DNA of 15,455 nt from Armatimonadetes bacterium RBG_19FT_COMBO_69_19 (GCA_001768125.1 MENB01000130.1:1041-16495), one strand, 5' to 3'; counted from the first letter of the stretch, positions 6,648 to 14,103 are shown. Made by a program: numbers and translations. Notes: generated by a model not told the origin, from the letters alone.

Positions 6648-7472
6648 GTGCTCGATCCCGCTCCACTCCCCGACGACGTGGCGGCGCTCCCCTCCGCACC
6701 CCTCCTCTCAGTTCAAGACGTCTCCATCGCCTTCGGCGGCATCGTCGCCCTGGACGACGTCTCCCTGCAGGTCCCTACCGGGGCGCTCATCTCGGTGATT
6801 GGCCCGAACGGCGCGGGGAAGACCACGCTGTTCAACTGCATCACCGGCCTGTACCGTCCCGACCGTGGCCGCATCGTCTTCGCCGGGCGCAGCCTCGCGG
6901 CGGCGAAGCCCGATCGTATCGCGCGCCTCGGGATCGCGCGGACGTTTCAGAACGTCGAGTTGTTCCTGCGGATGACGACGCTGGAGAATCTGCTCCTCGG
7001 CCGCCACTTGCACTTCCGCTCCGGCCTCCTCGCGGCCGCGCTCGGGCTCCCCCGATGGCGGCGTGAAGAGGTCACACACCGTGCGCGGGCGGAGCAGATC
7101 CTCGACTTCCTCGACCTCCAGGAGGCCCGGGACCGGCGGGTGGGAGATCTGCCCCTCGGCCGGCAGCGGCTGGTCGAGTTGGGGCGGGCGCTGGCCACCG
7201 GCCCGAAGCTCCTGCTCCTTGACGAGCCGTCATCGGGGATGACCGCTGAGGAGAAGGCGGATCTCGTGTTCCGCATCAAGGACATCCGCGAGGAGATGGA
7301 GATCACGGTGATCCTCGTGGAGCACGACCTCAAGCTCGTGATGGGCATCTCGGATTGGATCGCGGTGCTGGATCACGGCGTGAAGATCGCGCAGGGGAAC
7401 GCCGCCGAGGTCCAGGCGAACCCCGAGGTCATCCGCGCCTACTTGGGCGAGCCGGACGGGACCAATGGCTGA
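6648..7472 (+). CDS. livG: Liv-type ABC transporter ATP-binding protein, LivG family
   Basis: One of two ATPases (274 aa) energising the importer. Walker A GPNGAGKT is at residues 52-59, RTFQNVELF at 97-105, the ABC signature LPLGRQR at 167-173, Walker B LLLLDEP at 187-193 followed by SSGM, and the switch histidine in VEHD at 223-226. GxxRTFQ and DEPxxGM are typical of LivG. The first 20 residues (MLDPAPLPDDVAALPSAPLL) are an extension relative to most members, so initiation at the later GTG at 6678 is possible. The GTG at 6648 lacks its own ribosome site and lies one base after the leader ORF stop. It overlaps livF by 8 bases. Confidence 0.92.
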   Translation: MLDPAPLPDDVAALPSAPLLSVQDVSIAFGGIVALDDVSLQVPTGALISVIGPNGAGKTTLFNCITGLYRPDRGRIVFAGRSLAAAKPDRIARLGIARTFQNVELFLRMTTLENLLLGRHLHFRSGLLAAALGLPRWRREEVTHRARAEQILDFLDLQEARDRRVGDLPLGRQRLVELGRALATGPKLLLLDEPSSGMTAEEKADLVFRIKDIREEMEITVILVEHDLKLVMGISDWIAVLDHGVKIAQGNAAEVQANPEVIRAYLGEPDGTNG

Positions 7473-8244
7473 CGCCCTGCTGCGGGTGCACAATGTCGAG
7501 ACCGCTTACTACGGGCGGCTGACGGTGCTCCGCGGCGTGTCGCTCGAGGTCCCCCCGGGCCAGATCGTGACGCTCCTGGGAAGCAACGGCGCGGGAAAGA
7601 CGACGCTGCTGCGGACCATCATGGGCCTCATCCCCGACCAGCCCGAGAAAGGCACCGTCGAGTTCGCCGGACGGCGCCTCAGCGGGATGGACCCGGAGGA
7701 CATCGCCGCGCTCGGGATCGGCTACGTCATCGAGGGCCGCGGTATCTTCCCCGAGCTCACGGTCGAGGAGAACCTGGCGCTCGGCGCCTACCGGCGGCGG
7801 GGTCCTGAGATACGGGCGGACGTCGGGCACGTCCACACCCTCTTCCCGGTACTACGGGAGCGCAGCCGGCAACTGGCCGGGACGCTCTCGGGCGGCGAAC
7901 AACAGATGCTGGCCATCGGGCGGGCCCTGCTGCTGCGCCCGAGGCTGCTCATGCTGGATGAGCCGTCGCTCGGGCTGGCACCCCTGCTGGTGCGGGAGAT
8001 CTTCCGCACCATTGCCGGCGTGAACCGCGACGGCACCGCTATCCTGCTCGTCGAGCAGAACGCGCGCATGGCATTGTCGATCGCGCACTACGGGTATGTG
8101 TTGGAAAGCGGCCGGCTGGTGTTGGAAGGCTCCGCCGCGGATCTGGCGGAGAACCCCAACGTCCAGGAGCTCTACCTGGGGGTGACCCGGGAGCCCTCGA
8201 TCAAAGGCTGGAAGCGCTACAAGGTCCGCCGGCGCTGGGCGTAG
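7465..8244 (+). CDS. livF: Liv-type ABC transporter ATP-binding protein, LivF family
   Basis: The second ATPase (259 aa). It has Walker A GSNGAGKT (39-46), signature LSGGEQQ (141-147), Walker B LLMLDEP (161-167) followed by SLGLAP, and the LivF-type switch region LLVEQN (194-199), where glutamine replaces the usual histidine, as is normal for this subfamily. YVIEGRGIFPELTVEENL is also typical. It is about 20 residues longer than the shortest LivF proteins: after LYLG it carries a basic tail, EPSIKGWKRYKVRRRW. I have seen such tails on Liv ATPases encoded near acyl-CoA ligases. It is the last gene of the operon. Only 10 bases separate its stop from the convergent YdeI-family gene, and no terminator hairpin is visible between them. 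Confidence 0.93.
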   Translation: MADALLRVHNVETAYYGRLTVLRGVSLEVPPGQIVTLLGSNGAGKTTLLRTIMGLIPDQPEKGTVEFAGRRLSGMDPEDIAALGIGYVIEGRGIFPELTVEENLALGAYRRRGPEIRADVGHVHTLFPVLRERSRQLAGTLSGGEQQMLAIGRALLLRPRLLMLDEPSLGLAPLLVREIFRTIAGVNRDGTAILLVEQNARMALSIAHYGYVLESGRLVLEGSAADLAENPNVQELYLGVTREPSIKGWKRYKVRRRWA

Positions 8245-8254
8245 CGCTCACATC

Positions 8255-8662
8255 TCAACGTGCGGCGCCGCCGGCCAGCCGCCTGACGGTCTCGTCGACC
8301 CGCTTCGCCTTCGTTTCGGGACGCTTCGCCTCGGTGATCCACTGGATGTACTCCCGCCGGTGCGAGAGTGACAGCCGCTCGAACGCCGCCTTGGCCTTCG
8401 ACGAGGTCCCGAGCGCCCGGCGCAGCGCCGCCGGCACCACGAGCGGCCTGCGCAGTCCTCGCCCGTACTCGTACTGAATCGTCACGGCCTGCGCCCACCA
8501 TCCCTCGAGCCCGACGTCTCGCTCGAGGTACCGCGCCGTGGCCGTGTGGCCCTTCTTCTTCGCGCCCCAGCGGTCGAGCAGCCGCATCCACGCGGCCATG
8601 GATTTCCCGGTGCGCTCCACGATACGCCCATCGGCGATCGTCTGCGCCTTGAACGTCGGCAT
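8255..8662 (-). CDS. YdeI/OmdA-family protein with N-terminal DUF4287-like region
   Basis: A 135-residue protein in two parts. Residues about 17-60 (TGKSMAAWMRLLDRWGAKKKG and onward to GLEGWWAQAVTIQYE) resemble the DUF4287-like helical region found in short bacterial proteins. Residues about 75-130 (VPAALRRAL, SLSHRREYIQWITEAKRPETKAKR) are a clear YdeI/OmpD-associated (OmdA, bacteriocin-protection) domain, whose hallmark is HRREYxxWIxxAKRPETRxxR. The biochemical function of that domain is not established. Translation starts at an ATG with a consensus AGGAGGT at a 5-base spacing. It is the last gene of a three-gene minus-strand operon, 3 bases after the PH-like gene, and converges on livF. Confidence 0.85.
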   Translation of the reverse strand: MPTFKAQTIADGRIVERTGKSMAAWMRLLDRWGAKKKGHTATARYLERDVGLEGWWAQAVTIQYEYGRGLRRPLVVPAALRRALGTSSKAKAAFERLSLSHRREYIQWITEAKRPETKAKRVDETVRRLAGGAAR

Positions 8663-8665
8663 CGT

Positions 8666-9109
8666 TTACCTCCTCCCCTCACCTGTGACGCCGGCGCCGC
8701 GAAGCGCGACCAGCAGGACCTCGGGCTCGTCGGTGCCGATCCCGAATCGCCGCCCACCGCGGAGCCGCAGGACCACCGCCCGGTGTCCCGACACGTTGTA
8801 CAGCCAGTAGCCCCACCAGCGCATGCCCCAGCCCACGTACCAGGGGACCCGGACCGCCGCGGCGGATTCGATCTCCCGAAGCGGAACCGTCCGGCGGATC
8901 CAGCCGGGACCGAACCACACGCGCATGCGGTCGAGAGCGATCTCGACGGTCAGGCTCGAGAAGAACAGGCCCACGCCGGCGACCAGCGCCAGGACGAGGA
9001 GCTCGCCCGCCGTGTACCCGTCGGGCGCGGCGGCCCAGGCGATGGCGGCGACGCAGAACGCGAACGCTCCGAGGGTAACGTAACCGATCTGGGTATGGCG
9101 GTAGGGCAT
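8666..9109 (-). CDS. Membrane-anchored PH-like domain protein (147 aa)
   Basis: Two hydrophobic helices (about residues 8-28 and 35-55) are followed by a soluble part of about 90 residues: LDRMRVWFGPGWIRRTVPLREI, VPWYVGWGMRWW, YWLYNVSGHRAVVLRLRGG and RRFGIGTDEPEVL. Two membrane helices followed by an RV-WFGPG-IRR-VPL-EI strand pattern and a closing G-(R)-x-x-IGTDEPE-L segment are what I know from short bacterial PH-like membrane proteins without assigned function. The ATG overlaps the TGA of the upstream acyl-CoA synthetase gene (TGATG), so the two are probably co-translated. Longer in-frame readings upstream run through the synthetase gene in the wrong frame and are not real. Confidence 0.8.
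   Translation of the reverse strand: MPYRHTQIGYVTLGAFAFCVAAIAWAAAPDGYTAGELLVLALVAGVGLFFSSLTVEIALDRMRVWFGPGWIRRTVPLREIESAAAVRVPWYVGWGMRWWGYWLYNVSGHRAVVLRLRGGRRFGIGTDEPEVLLVALRGAGVTGEGRR
8668..8674 (-). promoter_or_regulatory. Strong ribosome-binding site of the YdeI-family gene
   Basis: AGGAGGT lies 5 bases before the ATG and overlaps the last codons and TAA stop of the PH-like gene. It fixes the start of the YdeI-family gene and allows initiation that does not depend on coupling. Confidence 0.75.
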
Positions 9110-10941
9110 CAGTCCCGGTACAGGGCAGCGATGAGGTCGCCAAACTTCTCCATGATTGCCTTCCGCTTGACCTTCATGGTCGGGGTGACCTCGCCGTCCT
9201 CGTGGTACAGCCGCTTGGGCAGGAGGGCGAACTTCTTCACGTGCTCCGGCGAGGACAGCGTCTTGTTCACCGCGTCGACCTCGGCCGCCAGGAGCTTGCG
9301 CACCTCGGGGCTCTGCGTGAGGTCGGTGTAGGTCGTGAACGGCACGCGGCGCTCCTGGGCCCACTTGCCCACGGTATCCTCGTCGATGACGATGAGGGCC
9401 ACGAGGTATTTCCGCCCGTCGCCGAACACCACGGCGTCGTTGACGAAGGGGCTGGACTTCAGTTTGTTCTCGATGAACTGCGGGGCGATGTTCTTCCCGT
9501 AGGCGTTGATGAAGATGTCCTTCTTGCGGTCGGTGATCTTCAGGTTGCCGTCGGCGTCGAACTCCCCCACGTCGCCGGTGTGCAGCCACCCCTCGACGAT
9601 GGTCTGCGCGGTGAGCTCGGGATCCTTGAAGTAGCCCTGGAAGACGCCGGGGCCGGCCACACAGATCTCGCCGTCGTCCGCGATCCGGACCTCGATCCCC
9701 CCGATGGGCTTGCCGACCGTGCCGAGTGTCACATCCCCGGGCGGATGCGAGGTGGTCAGACCCGATCCTTCCGTTTGCCCGTAGATCTCGCGGATCTCCA
9801 CCCCCAGGCTCCAGAAGAAGCGCAGGACATCCGGAGAGATCGGGGCCGCCGCCGACAGCGCGACGCGCGAGCGGTCCAGACCGATCCGGTTCCGCAGCGG
9901 AGCGAGCACGGCGCGATGCGCGAGCGCGTAAACCAGTCGAAGGGCCGGCCCTGGCCGGCCCTTCCGCAGTTTGACCGACGCATACGCCCGCCCTACGCGC
10001 AGCGCCAGCCCGAAGGCCAGCTGCTTGGCCCGGTCGGCCTCCTTCATCCCCAGCACGATGCCGGAGTACAGCTTCTCCCAGATCCGGGGGACGCCGAAGA
10101 CCACCGTCGGCCGCACCTCGCGCAGGTTCTGCGGGACGGTGTCGAGGTTCTCGGCGAAGTTCACCGTACACCCGCGGTACACCGGGATCGTGATGGAGAA
10201 CGAGCGCTCGGCGATATGGGCGAGCGGGAGGTAGGAGAGGAGCTCGTCGCCTTCGCGGGCGGGGATGCAGCCTTCGCAGGCGGTGCGCACCTCCCACATG
10301 ATGTTGTGGTGGGTGAGCATCGCGCCCTTCGGCGGCCCCGTGGTGCCGGAAGTGTAGATGAGCAACGCGAGATCGTCCGGACGCAGCCCGGCCAGGGCCT
10401 CCTGCACGGCGTTCGGGTGGGACCGCTCGTGCCGCTCGCCCAGGGCCAGGAACTCGCCGAACATCGTGACCGTAGGGTCCGAGAACATCCGCAGTCCTTC
10501 GGGGTCCATGACAATAATCCACTGGAGGTGCGGGAGACTTCCCCGCACCTCCAGCAACTTGTCGAGCTGCTCCTCGCCTTCGACGACGACGAGCCGCGCC
10601 TCCGAGTGCTCGAGGATGTAGCGGACCTGTTCGGGGCTGCTCGTCGCGTAGATCCCGACCGAGACGGCACCGGCGCACTGGATGCCGAGATCGCTGTACA
10701 GCCACTCGGGGCGGTTCTCGCCTAGGATCCCGACGCGCTCCCCCGGCTGCAGTCCTATCGCCATCAAAGCATGCGCCACCCAGCGGACGCTCCGCGCGTA
10801 ATCCGCCCACGTGATCCGCCGCCAGATGCCGAACTCCTTGCGCCGGAGGGCCACGCGGTTCCCCAGGCGCGCCGCTTGAGCGAAGAACACCGCGGGCAGC
10901 GTGTCCGCGGCGGCGATGCGCGGCTCCTGGAGGATGGCCAT
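9109..10941 (-). CDS. AMP-forming long-chain-type acyl-CoA synthetase
   Basis: A 610-residue member of the adenylate-forming ligases, of the long-chain (FadD15-like) type, which activates a carboxylic acid with ATP and CoA. The P-loop YTSGTTGPPKGA is at residues 196-207, the acid-binding region PLAHIAERS at 239-247, YGQTEGSG at 387-394, and the adenylate/ribose motif TGDVGEFDADGNLKITDRKKD at 455-475, followed by NAYGKNIAPQ. The C-terminal EVTPTMKVKRKAI (584-596) carries the expected catalytic lysine. Full length, no damage seen. Chain-length preference is not readable. The ATG has no obvious ribosome site. It heads the minus-strand operon and is divergent from the SDR gene, 62 bases away. An intragenic near-palindrome at 9940-9963 encodes KGRPGPALR. 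Confidence 0.93.
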   Translation of the reverse strand: MAILQEPRIAAADTLPAVFFAQAARLGNRVALRRKEFGIWRRITWADYARSVRWVAHALMAIGLQPGERVGILGENRPEWLYSDLGIQCAGAVSVGIYATSSPEQVRYILEHSEARLVVVEGEEQLDKLLEVRGSLPHLQWIIVMDPEGLRMFSDPTVTMFGEFLALGERHERSHPNAVQEALAGLRPDDLALLIYTSGTTGPPKGAMLTHHNIMWEVRTACEGCIPAREGDELLSYLPLAHIAERSFSITIPVYRGCTVNFAENLDTVPQNLREVRPTVVFGVPRIWEKLYSGIVLGMKEADRAKQLAFGLALRVGRAYASVKLRKGRPGPALRLVYALAHRAVLAPLRNRIGLDRSRVALSAAAPISPDVLRFFWSLGVEIREIYGQTEGSGLTTSHPPGDVTLGTVGKPIGGIEVRIADDGEICVAGPGVFQGYFKDPELTAQTIVEGWLHTGDVGEFDADGNLKITDRKKDIFINAYGKNIAPQFIENKLKSSPFVNDAVVFGDGRKYLVALIVIDEDTVGKWAQERRVPFTTYTDLTQSPEVRKLLAAEVDAVNKTLSSPEHVKKFALLPKRLYHEDGEVTPTMKVKRKAIMEKFGDLIAALYRD

Positions 10942-10960
10942 GGTGGAGTACCAGTACGCC

Positions 10961-10979
10961 GAGGGGAAGGTAACCCCTC
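10961..10979. promoter_or_regulatory. Inverted repeat in the acyl-CoA synthetase/SDR divergent region
   Basis: GAGGGG (10961-10966) and CCCCTC (10974-10979) form an inverted repeat with a 7-base spacer, AAGGTAA, inside the 62-base gap between divergent start codons. It is a candidate operator, for example for an acyl-CoA-responsive TetR- or FadR-type regulator, but no regulator gene is in the window and the arms are short. Confidence 0.3.
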
Positions 10980-11003
10980 TCCCCTGTAGAACGGCATCCC
11001 CGC

Positions 11004-11780
11004 ATGTCGTCCCCGGCGGACCTCTTCTCCCTCAAGGGTCGCACTGCGCTCATCACCGGCGGCTCGCGGGGTCTCGGCCTCGAGATCGCTGAAGGCTTGG
11101 GTCAGGCCGGCGCGCGCGTGGCCATCACGGCGCGGCGGCGCGAATGGCTCGACGAGGCAGCGCGCAGCCTGCGGGGGAGCGACATCGACTGCCTGGCCGC
11201 CACCGGCGATGTCTCGGACAGCCGCGACGTCTTCCGCGTAGTGGAGGAGGTCACCGGGGCCTTTGGCCGCATTGACATCCTGGTCAATGCGGCCGGCAGG
11301 TCGTGGGGCGCGCCCGCGGAGGAGATGCCGCTTCAGAAGTGGCACGAGGTCATGGAGGCCAACGCCACGGGCACGTTCCTGATGTGCCAGGCCGTGGGAC
11401 GCGGGATGATCAGCCGCCGGTTCGGGCGCATCATCAACGTGGCCTCCCTCGCCGGGCTCTCCGGCCAGCCGCCCGAGGTGCTCGACGCGGTCGGCTACAG
11501 CGCGAGCAAGGGGGCGATCATCGCGCTGACCAAGGACCTCGCCGTGAAGTGGGGGCGCCACGGCATCACGGTGAACGCGATCGCGCCGGGCTGGTTCCCC
11601 ACGCGGATGTCGGAGAAGGTCATTGAACGGGCCGGCCAACACCTCACGGCCATGATCCCCATGGGCCGCATCGGACGAGCAGGTGAGGTCAAGGGCGCCG
11701 CCGTGTTCCTGGCTTCGGAAGCGGCGAGCTACATCACGGGGCAGGTCTTTGCGATCGACGGAGGGCTGCTGGCGCTGTGA
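11004..11780 (+). CDS. Short-chain dehydrogenase/reductase (FabG/PhaB-like)
   Basis: A classical SDR (258 aa) of the 3-oxoacyl reductase type. The nucleotide site TGGSRGLG is at residues 18-25, the acidic D69 follows TG, NAAG is at 95-98, the structural Asn is N120, the catalytic Ser is S148 in VASLAG, and Y165-SAS-K169 is the active pair. NAIAPGWFPT and GQVFAIDGG close the fold as in FabG. Arginines right after the second strand (TARRRE, 42-47) favour NADP(H) over NAD(H). It likely interconverts a 3-oxoacyl thioester and its 3-hydroxy form. Its TGA overlaps the GTG of the thiolase gene by 4 bases, strongly tying the two steps together. Gluconate-dehydrogenase-like members look similar, so the substrate is inferred from the neighbour. 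Confidence 0.9.
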   Translation: MSSPADLFSLKGRTALITGGSRGLGLEIAEGLGQAGARVAITARRREWLDEAARSLRGSDIDCLAATGDVSDSRDVFRVVEEVTGAFGRIDILVNAAGRSWGAPAEEMPLQKWHEVMEANATGTFLMCQAVGRGMISRRFGRIINVASLAGLSGQPPEVLDAVGYSASKGAIIALTKDLAVKWGRHGITVNAIAPGWFPTRMSEKVIERAGQHLTAMIPMGRIGRAGEVKGAAVFLASEAASYITGQVFAIDGGLLAL

Positions 11781-12907
11781 GAGAGGTCGTCATCATCGAG
11801 GCCGTGCGGACGCCGATCGGCCGGCGCAACGGGGCGCTCTGCGAGATCCGCGCGGATGACCTCCTGGCTACCGTCCTGCAGGAGGTCGTCCGGCGGGCCG
11901 GGATCGAGCCCGGGTTCGTGGAGGACGTCATCGCAGGCTGCGTTACGCAGGTCGGCGACCAGGGCGCGAACGTGGCCCGCACCGCGACGCTGCTCGCCGG
12001 CTTTCCCGTTGAGGTCGCCGCCACCTCCGTCAACCGTCAGTGCGGCAGCAGCCACCAGGCGATCCACTTCGCCTCGCAGGCCATCCGCAGCGGCGATGCC
12101 GACGTGGTTGTCGCCTGCGGCGTGGAGAGCATGAGCCGGGTGCCGCTCGGCAGCGACTATGGTGAATGGAACCCACGCCTGATGGAGCGCTACCACCTGG
12201 TCCATCAGGGGGTGGCCGCCGAGATGCTGGTGAAGCGCTACGGGCTGACGCGCGAGGAGTGCGACCGGTACAGCGTCGACTCCCACCGGCGGGCGGCACG
12301 GGCGACGGATGAAGGCCGCTTCCGCCGCGAGATCCTCCCCCTCGAGGGGAAGGCCGGGGCATCGGTCGGGGAGGACGAGGGCATCCGCCGTGACACGTCG
12401 GTGGAAAAGCTCGCTGCGCTGCAGCCCGCTTTCGCCCCCGACGGCGTGATCACCGCCGGCAACTCCTCGCAGATCAGCGACGGAGCCGCGGCGCTCCTGC
12501 TGATGAGCGCCGACCGCGCATATAGCCTGGGGCTCACCCCCCGCGCCCGCATCGTCGCCCGCGTCGTGGTGGGGAGCGATCCGGTGATCATGTTTACCGG
12601 CGTGGCTCCCGCCACGCACAAGGCCCTGGACCGCGCCGGGCTGGCTCTGGACGCCATCGACGTGATCGAGATCAGCGAAGCCTTCGCTCCGGTGGTGCTG
12701 GCCTGGGCCTCCGAGCTCGAGCCGGACATGGCCCGGGTGAACCCCAACGGCGGCGCCATCGCGCTGGGCCATCCAGTGGGCGCCTCCGGCGCCCGCCTGG
12801 CCACGACGCTGCTCCACGAGCTGGAACGGCAGGGCGGCCGCTTCGGCCTCCAGGTCGTCTGCATCGGCTGGGGCATGGCCACGGCGACGGTGATCGAACG
12901 GCTCTGA
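11777..12907 (+). CDS. Thiolase-family acetyl-CoA acetyltransferase
   Basis: A 376-residue thiolase starting at GTG (MREVVIIEAVRTPIGRRNG), in the 4-base overlap GTGA with the SDR stop. The nucleophile is Cys89 in NRQCGSS, GHPVGASG is at 331-338 with catalytic His332, and Cys362 is in the C-terminal motif. Thiolases cleave 3-oxoacyl-CoA with CoA or condense two acetyl-CoA. Two motifs are unusual: the NEAF motif reads SEAF (300-303), and the C-terminal C-x-GGG reads CIGWG (362-366). The three catalytic residues remain, so activity is likely, but the oxyanion-hole water or acyl pocket may differ. Next to the SDR it fits either the last two steps of beta-oxidation or acetoacetyl-CoA formation and reduction. 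Degradative use seems likelier with the CoA ligase nearby. Confidence 0.9.
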   Translation: MREVVIIEAVRTPIGRRNGALCEIRADDLLATVLQEVVRRAGIEPGFVEDVIAGCVTQVGDQGANVARTATLLAGFPVEVAATSVNRQCGSSHQAIHFASQAIRSGDADVVVACGVESMSRVPLGSDYGEWNPRLMERYHLVHQGVAAEMLVKRYGLTREECDRYSVDSHRRAARATDEGRFRREILPLEGKAGASVGEDEGIRRDTSVEKLAALQPAFAPDGVITAGNSSQISDGAAALLLMSADRAYSLGLTPRARIVARVVVGSDPVIMFTGVAPATHKALDRAGLALDAIDVIEISEAFAPVVLAWASELEPDMARVNPNGGAIALGHPVGASGARLATTLLHELERQGGRFGLQVVCIGWGMATATVIERL

Positions 12908-12912
12908 GCAGC

Positions 12913-13851
12913 ATGCGGGCCCACCGGATCGAACTACCCACCCCGTTCGCGGTCGGACCGGTCAACGCATACCTGCTCGAGGGCGAACCGCTCACTCTCG
13001 TCGACACGGGGCCGAAGACCCCTGACGCCCAGACGGCCCTGGAAGATGGCCTGGCCCGAGCCGGCGCAAGCCTCGCCGACATCCGGCGGATCATCCTCAC
13101 CCACGGCCACTCCGACCACTTCGGGAACGCGATGTGGGTGCGCGAACACTCGGGGGCGCAGATCTTCGCCCATTCGGCGGACGGGCCGAAGTTTGCGGGG
13201 GACCGCTGGGTGATCGAGCATCTGCACCGCCACTTCATCCTGGCGGGATTGCCCGAGACATTCCTGGTCAGCTTCAGGGAGCGGATGCGGGCGATGCGGC
13301 ATCTGTTCGACCCGATCACGGAGTTCCATCCCCTCCAGGACGGCGACACCGTGGCCATGGACGACGATCGGCTGCGCGTCCTGCACTGCCCGGGCCATTC
13401 CCTGGGTCACATCTGCCTGTTCCACCTGGACGGCGTCCTCATCGCCGGGGACCTCCTGCTGGCCGAGGTCAGCCCGAATCCGGTCGTGGAATTCACCCAG
13501 GAGGGCCGGCGGATCGCCACCCTGCCCCAGTACCTGCACTCGCTGCGGCGGGTTCTGCTGCTGAACTGCGAGGTGGCCCACCCGGGCCACGGCGGGACCA
13601 TGGGGAACCCGGGGGCCCGGATCCGGGAGCTGATCGGCCACCACGAGCACCGCAAGGAGGAGATCTACCGCCACCTGGGCCGCGAGCCCAAGACGCTGGT
13701 GGCGCTGGCCCAGGAACTGTACCAGGACCTCGACGAGATCAACATGATGCTCGCCCTCTCGGAGGTCATCGGCCACCTCGACCTCCTGGCCGAGGAAAAG
13801 CGGGTTTCGGCCGCCGGCCGGGGCTCCGCCGTAGTGTTCCGCGCTAAGTAG
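12913..13851 (+). CDS. MBL-fold metallo-hydrolase
   Basis: A metallo-beta-lactamase-fold hydrolase (312 aa) with a complete dinuclear metal site: H64-G-H66-S-D68-H69 in LTHGHSDHFG, His162 in HCPGHSLGH, Asp180 in IAGDLLLAE and His226 in HPGHGG. The region after residue 240 (EHRKEEIYRHLG through EVIGHLDLL) looks like the helical or winged-helix tail of LACTB2-like and glyoxalase II-like members. It lies 5 bases after the thiolase stop, so it is probably in the same operon. Members hydrolyse thioesters, lactones or phosphodiesters. An acyl-thioesterase role is suggested only by context. It ends 69 bases before the next gene, and that gap holds a weak CCAGAG/CTCTGG repeat but no convincing terminator. 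Confidence 0.9.
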   Translation: MRAHRIELPTPFAVGPVNAYLLEGEPLTLVDTGPKTPDAQTALEDGLARAGASLADIRRIILTHGHSDHFGNAMWVREHSGAQIFAHSADGPKFAGDRWVIEHLHRHFILAGLPETFLVSFRERMRAMRHLFDPITEFHPLQDGDTVAMDDDRLRVLHCPGHSLGHICLFHLDGVLIAGDLLLAEVSPNPVVEFTQEGRRIATLPQYLHSLRRVLLLNCEVAHPGHGGTMGNPGARIRELIGHHEHRKEEIYRHLGREPKTLVALAQELYQDLDEINMMLALSEVIGHLDLLAEEKRVSAAGRGSAVVFRAK

Positions 13852-13920
13852 CCCAGAGATCCGGGAAAAGAAACTCACCGCTCTGGCCCATTTCTTGCTT
13901 CCCAATTAAGGTGGGAGCTC

Positions 13921-14103
13921 ATGATGGTGACCGAAAAGGTCTCCGCGCAGGATCTCTATCCGTCCGCCAGCGAGCTGTTCCGGCCGGCCGGGAAGGCGAA
14001 GAACACCGGCGCCCGGCGTCTCGCCCTGACCTGGCTGCTCGCCGGGGCGCTCGTAGCGCTGGTCGGACGCCGGATCCTCGCCTGGATCGACCGCAACATC
14101 TGA
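13921..14103 (+). CDS. Small single-helix membrane protein (60 aa), unknown function
   Basis: A 60-residue protein with a polar N-terminal half (MMVTEKVSAQDLYPSASELF) and one hydrophobic helix at about residues 34-49 (LALTWLLAGALVALVG), bordered on both sides by arginines (ARR, GRR), ending AWIDRNI. It would be a single-span inner-membrane protein. I do not recognise the family. The start is supported by GGTGGGAG five bases before the first of two consecutive ATG codons; the second is an equally possible start. It lies between the MBL hydrolase and the KAS III gene (43 bases ahead of the latter), on the same strand. The AT-richer stretch before it could hold a promoter, but no clear -35/-10 pair is visible. 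Confidence 0.6.
   Translation: MMVTEKVSAQDLYPSASELFRPAGKAKNTGARRLALTWLLAGALVALVGRRILAWIDRNI

Noticed and set aside
9202..10725. 507-codon plus-strand frame opposite the acyl-CoA synthetase
   Set aside because: Shadow of a gene with all adenylate-forming motifs; no ribosome site or domain.
9110..11056. Long upstream part of a 796-codon minus-strand frame ending in the PH-like protein
   Set aside because: Arg-rich out-of-frame reading of the acyl-CoA synthetase gene; only the last 147 codons look like protein.
13853..13886. Terminator after the MBL gene from the CCAGAG/CTCTGG repeat
   Set aside because: Six-bp stem, 22-base loop and no T-run; too weak to call.
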